From: Bacteroidales bacterium | GTDB taxonomy: Bacteria; Bacteroidota; Bacteroidia; Bacteroidales; JAOZTL01 | Assembly (NCBI GenBank): GCA_029942205.1 | Contig: JAOZTL010000057.1 | Location: 1 to 10,668, forward strand | Direction of reading: 5' to 3' | Length of the DNA: 10,668 nt | In this document: positions 6,835-10,668 of the stretch, piece by piece | Layout of the letters: each line of letters opens with the position of its first letter | Numbering within the stretch: the stretch's first letter is position 1 | Notes under the pieces: model-generated | Databases searched by the model: none | The model's input: only the letters and a program-made list of their open reading frames with translations | Told to the model about the DNA's origin: nothing | Program-made: the position numbers and the translations under genes

Positions 6835-7896
6835 ATGCTCAGCCTCAAACAGCGTATACAGCTCAATCTTCACAAAGAATACAAAAAAGCAGAAAGCAAG
6901 CTGCATCCGCTCACCTACTTGTTTTGGGAAGCGACGTTGCGCTGCAATCTTAATTGCAAACACTGCGGAAGCGACTGTTCCATGGACGCAAGCAAAGTGG
7001 ACATGCCAGCTGCCAATTTTCTTGCCGTTCTCGATAATGTGCGCCAACACACCAATCCCAACAACGTAATGGTCGCCATCACGGGCGGTGAACCGTTGCT
7101 GCGCAAGGATTTGGAAAAAATTGGTTCTGAAATTTATAGCCGTGGCTTTCCTTGGGGAATCGTAACCAACGGCACTACGCTAACAGAAAAACGGCTACAA
7201 GGCTTGCTGAATGCGGGTTTACGATCGGTTACTGTCAGTCTCGACGGACTAAAAGAATCACATGAATGGCTTCGTGGAAAAAATACGTACAACAAAACAA
7301 TCCAAAGCATTGCCATGCTTGCCAAAGTAGACGATTTGGTTTTCGATGTAGTAAGCTGTGTGGATCAAAAAAACATAAGCGAATTAAATGACTTAAAAAC
7401 ACTACTTTCGGAATTAAATGTGCCTGCATGGCGTTTATTCACCATTTTTGCAAAAGGACGTGCGACACAGTACCCCGAACTTTTTTTAGAAAACGCACAA
7501 TTCCGCCAACTACTGGATTTTATTGCTGATAATCGAAAAACAAAACCCATAGCCAGCTACGGCTGTGAAGGTTTTTTGGGCGAATATGAAGGCAAAGTGC
7601 GTGATGGTTTTTTCTTTTGTCGTGCAGGTGTTAATATTTCGTCGGTGTTGATCGATGGCACTATTTCAGCTTGCCCCAGCATGCGCTACGATTATGCTCA
7701 AGGAAATATTTATCAAGATGATTTCTGGGATATTTGGCAAAATAAATACGACAAAATGCGCAACCGATCATGGACAAAAACAGGGCAATGCGCCAATTGC
7801 TCTTCTTACAAATGGTGCGAAGGAAATGGGTTGCATTTACGCGACGAAAACACTGGCGAACTACTTCTTTGTCATTTGGATAAATTAAGCCTATAA
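6835..7896 (+). CDS. Radical SAM/SPASM-like enzyme of the rSAM/lipoprotein system
   Basis: 353 residues. The radical SAM cluster motif is CNLNCKHC (Cys37, Cys41, Cys44); SAM-binding features include TGGEPLLR (83-90) and VSLDG (134-138). The C-terminus has a SPASM-like set of cysteines for auxiliary Fe-S clusters: Cys262, Cys280 (C-x12-G-x4-C), Cys319, Cys322, Cys328 and Cys346, plus Cys244. The cysteine expected four residues after Cys328 is absent (CEGNGLHLRD instead), a form I associate with this subfamily rather than with decay. SPASM enzymes commonly modify peptides or proteins; the lipoprotein encoded one base upstream is the obvious candidate partner, but no reaction is known to me. The first third (about 6900-7110) is much richer in G+C (about half by eye) than the flanking genes. 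The 3' end overlaps the convergent WbqC-family gene by six bases. Confidence 0.93.
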   Translation: MLSLKQRIQLNLHKEYKKAESKLHPLTYLFWEATLRCNLNCKHCGSDCSMDASKVDMPAANFLAVLDNVRQHTNPNNVMVAITGGEPLLRKDLEKIGSEIYSRGFPWGIVTNGTTLTEKRLQGLLNAGLRSVTVSLDGLKESHEWLRGKNTYNKTIQSIAMLAKVDDLVFDVVSCVDQKNISELNDLKTLLSELNVPAWRLFTIFAKGRATQYPELFLENAQFRQLLDFIADNRKTKPIASYGCEGFLGEYEGKVRDGFFFCRAGVNISSVLIDGTISACPSMRYDYAQGNIYQDDFWDIWQNKYDKMRNRSWTKTGQCANCSSYKWCEGNGLHLRDENTGELLLCHLDKLSL

Positions 7897-8517
7897 AAAC
7901 GATTCGGCATTTGGTCCTTCATTAAATAATAAATCTAAAATACTCAAATTAGGCACAAAACCATGCTTATCTCCAAACACTTGTGTATACGGTAACGCTT
8001 CAAAATCAGGATCGACCTTTTGCTGGCGTGGCTTGGGATGTATCGAATCCCGAAAATCATCGAATTCGGTACTTTCTGCTACAAAATTTTCAGTATATTC
8101 TATTTCGACTTCCAACTGCAACTGCTCAACCATTATTTCGATGATTTGCTGATTCAAATCAAACAAAAACTTAATTTTTTTATCAAAAATGGGCATAATT
8201 TCATCGGTATAATACTCAAAATAAGGAGATTGACGATAAGCCGATTCAATGGCTTTTACGTGTTTTTTCTGCCAATCTTCGTAATAAGCAATTTCCAAAT
8301 CACGAATCAAAACTTTTCGGTCTCTACCTTTTTTTAGCGGAATGGTTAATGCTTGTATTCCATTGGCTGCGTACACGATACAGCGGTTTCGGTAACTTTG
8401 TTTCGTAAAATGTTCGTGCTGTTCGAGAAAAAGTTTTGAATATCGTCGGAGTTTTGAATAATATTGTATCGGTGCAAAATATGCTGTCGATAAAATTACT
8501 TGTTGCTTATTACTCAT
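7891..8517 (-). CDS. WbqC-family protein
   Basis: 208 residues, close to the family norm. Diagnostic blocks are LSTAYFAPIQYYSKL at the N-terminus, YRNRCIVYAANGIQALTIPL (~41-60) and EDWQKKHVKAIESAYRQSPY (~80-99), followed by EYYTDEI. WbqC proteins were named from O-antigen gene clusters, but their biochemical role is not established; most Bacteroidota keep one copy. There is no signal peptide or membrane segment, so it is probably cytosolic. The stop codon lies inside the 3' end of the radical SAM gene (six-base convergent overlap), leaving no room for a terminator between them. The start ATG at 8517 lies 20 bases from repeat copy C1, which may contain or displace its promoter. No glycan biosynthesis genes are nearby to support a role. 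Confidence 0.9.
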   Translation of the reverse strand: MSNKQQVILSTAYFAPIQYYSKLRRYSKLFLEQHEHFTKQSYRNRCIVYAANGIQALTIPLKKGRDRKVLIRDLEIAYYEDWQKKHVKAIESAYRQSPYFEYYTDEIMPIFDKKIKFLFDLNQQIIEIMVEQLQLEVEIEYTENFVAESTEFDDFRDSIHPKPRQQKVDPDFEALPYTQVFGDKHGFVPNLSILDLLFNEGPNAESFL

Positions 8518-8536
8518 AAAATTTGTTTTTTTTGAT

Positions 8537-8627
8537 AGGTCTTCGACCTTTTAGATGTTGCTTACGCACGAATGAAAATGCATTATTAATCAATGGTTTG
8601 TCAATAAATAACTAGAAACTCTATTTT
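8537..8627 (+). repeat. Dispersed intergenic repeat, copy C1 (first of a tandem pair)
   Basis: 91 bases: hairpin AGGTC-TTC-GACCT, TTTT, GATGTTGCTTACGCACGAAT, then GCATTATTAATCAATGG, then GTCAATAAATAACTAGAAAC. Copy C2 begins 99 bases later with three differences in 91. It lies 20 bases upstream of the minus-strand WbqC start, antisense to that gene. Together with C2 and the leader duplication it fills most of the 389-base gene-free stretch 8518-8906, in which no coding region or RNA gene was recognised. Confidence 0.85.
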
Positions 8628-8635
8628 GTTACTTA

Positions 8636-8726
8636 AGGTCTTCGACCTTTTAGATGTTGCTTACTTACGAATGAAAATGCATTATTAATCAATAGTTTGT
8701 CAATAAATAACTAGAAACTCTATTTT
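8636..8726 (+). repeat. Dispersed intergenic repeat, copy C2 (second of a tandem pair)
   Basis: Same 91-base unit as C1, with ACTTACG for ACGCACG and CAATAG for CAATGG (three substitutions, no indels). An 8-base spacer separates the units. The head forms AAGGTC-TTC-GACCTT followed by TT, a compact hairpin that could stop or stabilise transcripts. Confidence 0.85.
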
Positions 8727-8767
8727 TTACACTTACTTACAATCAAAAAAAAGATTGAAAAATTGTG

Positions 8768-8820
8768 CCACACAAAGGAATAATTTAATTTCAACAAATT
8801 ACAAAATTAAAACAAATGAA
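8768..8820 (+). repeat. Duplicated leader of the C69 peptidase gene, copy 1
   Basis: CCACACAAAGGAATAATTTA, then ATTTCAACAAATTACAAAAT, then TAAAACAAATGAA. The same 53 bases recur exactly 91 bases downstream (8859-8911) with five substitutions and no gaps. Copy 2 carries the real ATG of the peptidase; here the matching ATG (8816) opens only a four-codon frame, MKPS-stop. After it comes a small inverted repeat, CCCT-CATAA-AGGG (8822-8834). Confidence 0.8.
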
Positions 8821-8858
8821 ACCCTCATAAAGGGATTTATTAAAGATAATTAATCACT

Positions 8859-8911
8859 CCACACAAGGGAATGATTCAATTTCAACAACTTACAAAATTA
8901 AAACAGATGAA
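8859..8911 (+). repeat. Duplicated leader of the C69 peptidase gene, copy 2 (carries the true start)
   Basis: CCACACAAGGGAATGATTCA, then ATTTCAACAACTTACAAAAT, then TAAAACAGATGAA. It forms the immediate 5' leader of the peptidase and includes its ATG at 8907. Leader A-richness before the ATG is typical of translation starts in this phylum, which lacks strong Shine-Dalgarno use. Confidence 0.8.
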
Positions 8912-10553
8912 AAAAAGAAGTTTACTCTTTGCTCTATTATTGAGCCTTTTTGTTTATTCAGAAACAAATGCGTGTACCAATTTTTTGGTAACCAAAGGCG
9001 CATCCAAAGCTGGATCGACCATGATAAGCTATGCCGCAGACTCACACTTGTTGTATGGCGAATTGTATTTTTGGCCAGCAGCAGACTATGCTACAGGAAG
9101 CATGCTAGATGTATACGAATGGGATACTGGTAAATTCCTAGGTAAAATAAAACAAGTAGCACATACATATTCTGTAGTAGGAAATATCAACGAATTTCAG
9201 TTAAGCATCGGCGAAACCACTTTTGGTGGACGCTCGGATTTACGTGACCGAAGTGGAATTATCGACTACGGAAGTCTAATTTACATCACTTTACAACGAG
9301 CAAAAACAGCAAAAGAAGCCATCAAAGTAATGACCGAATTGGTTGCTGAATACGGCTATTACAGCTCAGGCGAAAGTTTTTCTATCGCCGACCCGAATGA
9401 AGTGTGGATTTTGGAAATGATAGGAAAAGGTCAAGGAAACACTGGCGCAACGTGGGTAGCTCGTAGGATTCCTGACGGATACATTTCTGGACATGCCAAT
9501 CAATCTCGCATACGGACATTTCCACTTGACGACTCTGATAACTGTTTATATGAAAAAGATATTATTAAATTGGCTCGTGATAAAGGATATTTCAAAGGAA
9601 AAGATAAAAATTTCAGCTTTACTGATGCTTATGCTCCATTAGATTATGGTGCATTGCGCTTTTGCGAGGCTCGTGTATGGTCTGGCTTCCGAAAAGTAAA
9701 TAATACAATGGATAAATACGAAGATTATGCCATTGGTGATAATCCTGAAAATGTAATGCCATTGTGGATAAAGCCTGATAGAAAATTAGATGCTCAAGAT
9801 GTAATGGACATGATGAGAGATCATTACGAAGGTACTCCTTTGGATATGACTAAAGATAAAGGTGCTGGTGCATTTCAGAATCCATATCGCTGGCGACCAT
9901 TAACGTGGAAAGTGGACGATGTTCAATATTGCAACGAAAGAGCCGTTTCTACTCAACAAACGGGCTTTGTTTTTGTAGCAGAAAGTCGCTCATGGTTACC
10001 CGACCCAATTGGTGGTATTTTATGGTTTGGATTAGATGATGCTTCTTCAACTGTCTTTACTCCAATGTATTGCGGAATGCTTGAAATACCAAAATCATTT
10101 TCGGTAGGAAATGGTTCTCTCATGGAATTTAACAATTCAGGTTTCTGGATTTTTAATCAAGTTAGCAATTATGCTTATACTCGATACAATTTAATTCAAC
10201 CAGAAATATTGAAAGCACAACAAGAATTAGAAAATAAATTTATGGCTTACCTGCCTGCCGTGGATCAAGCCGCAGCTACTTTGTACAAAAAAGATCCAAT
10301 GCTTGCTCGCCAATTTATAACAGAATATTCGGTTAATCAAGCAGAACTAACCGTAGCACGCTGGCACAAGCTTTATGCACATTTATTCACAAAATATATG
10401 GATGGAAATGTGAAAAAAGTAGATCCAACACAACGTGATCCGAAAATCGTTCAACCAGGCTACGGTGATGCACATTATCGATTAATCATTAATCAAAAAG
10501 GTGAGCATTTTCGTATGAAAAAATTGAAAGGCGAAACTGGAGAAAGTCATTAA
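8907..10553 (+). CDS. Exported C69-family dipeptidase (PepD-like Ntn hydrolase)
   Basis: 548 residues from the ATG at 8907, usual for secreted Bacteroidota C69 proteins. MKKRSLLFALLLSLFVYS is a standard signal peptide, ending ETNA|CTNFLV. Cys23 is then the first mature residue and the expected N-terminal nucleophile of this Ntn-hydrolase family. GASKAGSTMISYAADSH follows, matching the family's 'GxxxTxDGSxxxxxxxD' segment, as do ETTFGGRSDL and the repeatedly conserved VWILEM. Such enzymes cleave dipeptides or N-terminal residues; here in the periplasm or outside the cell, which is inferred. There is no lipobox, so the cysteine is not a lipid site. An in-frame ATG at 8871 would add 12 hydrophilic residues before the signal peptide and lies within the leader duplication, so 8907 is preferred. 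No close neighbour shares its transcription unit, and the stop codon overlaps repeat copy D. Confidence 0.92.
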   Translation: MKKRSLLFALLLSLFVYSETNACTNFLVTKGASKAGSTMISYAADSHLLYGELYFWPAADYATGSMLDVYEWDTGKFLGKIKQVAHTYSVVGNINEFQLSIGETTFGGRSDLRDRSGIIDYGSLIYITLQRAKTAKEAIKVMTELVAEYGYYSSGESFSIADPNEVWILEMIGKGQGNTGATWVARRIPDGYISGHANQSRIRTFPLDDSDNCLYEKDIIKLARDKGYFKGKDKNFSFTDAYAPLDYGALRFCEARVWSGFRKVNNTMDKYEDYAIGDNPENVMPLWIKPDRKLDAQDVMDMMRDHYEGTPLDMTKDKGAGAFQNPYRWRPLTWKVDDVQYCNERAVSTQQTGFVFVAESRSWLPDPIGGILWFGLDDASSTVFTPMYCGMLEIPKSFSVGNGSLMEFNNSGFWIFNQVSNYAYTRYNLIQPEILKAQQELENKFMAYLPAVDQAAATLYKKDPMLARQFITEYSVNQAELTVARWHKLYAHLFTKYMDGNVKKVDPTQRDPKIVQPGYGDAHYRLIINQKGEHFRMKKLKGETGESH

Positions 10554-10600
10554 GATACTGTGATCTTTTTTATGTTATCTTACACACTAGTGTAAATGCT
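10552..10600 (+). repeat. Dispersed intergenic repeat, copy D (terminator-like hairpin at peptidase stop)
   Basis: Starts in the TAA stop: AAGAT (10552-10556), loop ACTGTG, ATCTT (10563-10567), T-run, then ATGTTATCTTACACAC and AAATGC. It aligns with C1 (GACCTTTT, ATGTTGCTTACGCAC, AAAATGC). The hairpin bases differ from the other copies yet still pair, which suggests the structure is maintained. Probably also the terminator of the peptidase gene. Beyond it, to the window end, nothing else was recognised. Confidence 0.5.
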
Positions 10601-10668
10601 TTCGTTTTTAATAAGAAATGCGAATTAAGGTTTAAAACTGAATAAATGCAGCAGTTAGTCTGCCAAAT

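Noticed and set aside
8816..8830. Four-codon frame MKPS as a gene
   Set aside because: Too short to claim as coding; better explained as a by-product of the leader duplication. Kept only as a finding.
8871..8906. Upstream in-frame ATG of the C69 peptidase gene
   Set aside because: It would put 12 hydrophilic residues before a complete signal peptide, and the leader duplication aligns the ATG at 8907 with that at 8816.
8537..8911. CRISPR-like array
   Set aside because: Only two units of each of two unrelated repeats, with an 8-base gap in one case and no regular unique spacers; no cas genes in the window.

Overview
The window looks like a chromosomal segment from a low-G+C member of the Bacteroidota, probably Bacteroidales or a close relative. 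Three things point there. The gene families are typical (rSAM/lipoprotein pair, secreted C69 peptidase, WbqC-family protein, quinol-dependent NO reductase). At least one promoter has the phylum's TTG / TAnnTTTG architecture. Shine-Dalgarno sequences are not evident. Most of the DNA is strongly A+T-rich, but the start of the radical SAM gene is visibly richer in G+C. Nothing shows a phage, plasmid or insertion sequence with its own transposase.

Layout. 1-617 (+) is the 3' end of a ClC-type chloride channel/antiporter with two CBS domains. 716-1612 (-) is an unrecognised membrane protein with a long coiled-coil tail. 1810-3051 (-) is a full CinA/PncC protein. 3268-5523 (-) is a single-subunit quinol nitric oxide reductase (qNOR) with all haem and FeB ligands and a strong intrinsic terminator. 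5751-6164 (-) is an Rrf2-family Fe-S regulator just upstream of it, with three copies of a 7-bp half-site over its own promoter. 6333-7896 (+) is a two-gene operon: a small lipoprotein and a SPASM-like radical SAM enzyme, matching the predicted but functionally unknown rSAM/lipoprotein system. 7891-8517 (-) is a WbqC-family protein, overlapping the radical SAM gene tail to tail. 8518-8906 is gene-free and made largely of two different direct duplications. 8907-10553 (+) is an exported C69-family dipeptidase.

The Rrf2 regulator and qNOR plausibly form an NO-sensing and detoxification module. The lipoprotein and radical SAM enzyme are probably an enzyme and its partner or substrate. The other genes are not obviously connected.

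The least ordinary feature is a family of roughly 45-90 bp intergenic repeats, found at 616-660, 1747-1812 (minus strand), 3100-3156, 8537-8627, 8636-8726 and 10552-10600. Each begins with a short hairpin plus a T-run (type AGGTC-TTC-GACCT-TTT), followed by a conserved block like GATGTTGCTTACGCACGAAT. Three copies start exactly at a stop codon in the sense direction of the gene, so they may act as terminators or mRNA 3' ends. They may also be REP-like elements mobilised by a RAYT-type transposase elsewhere in the genome. I cannot test either idea from this window.
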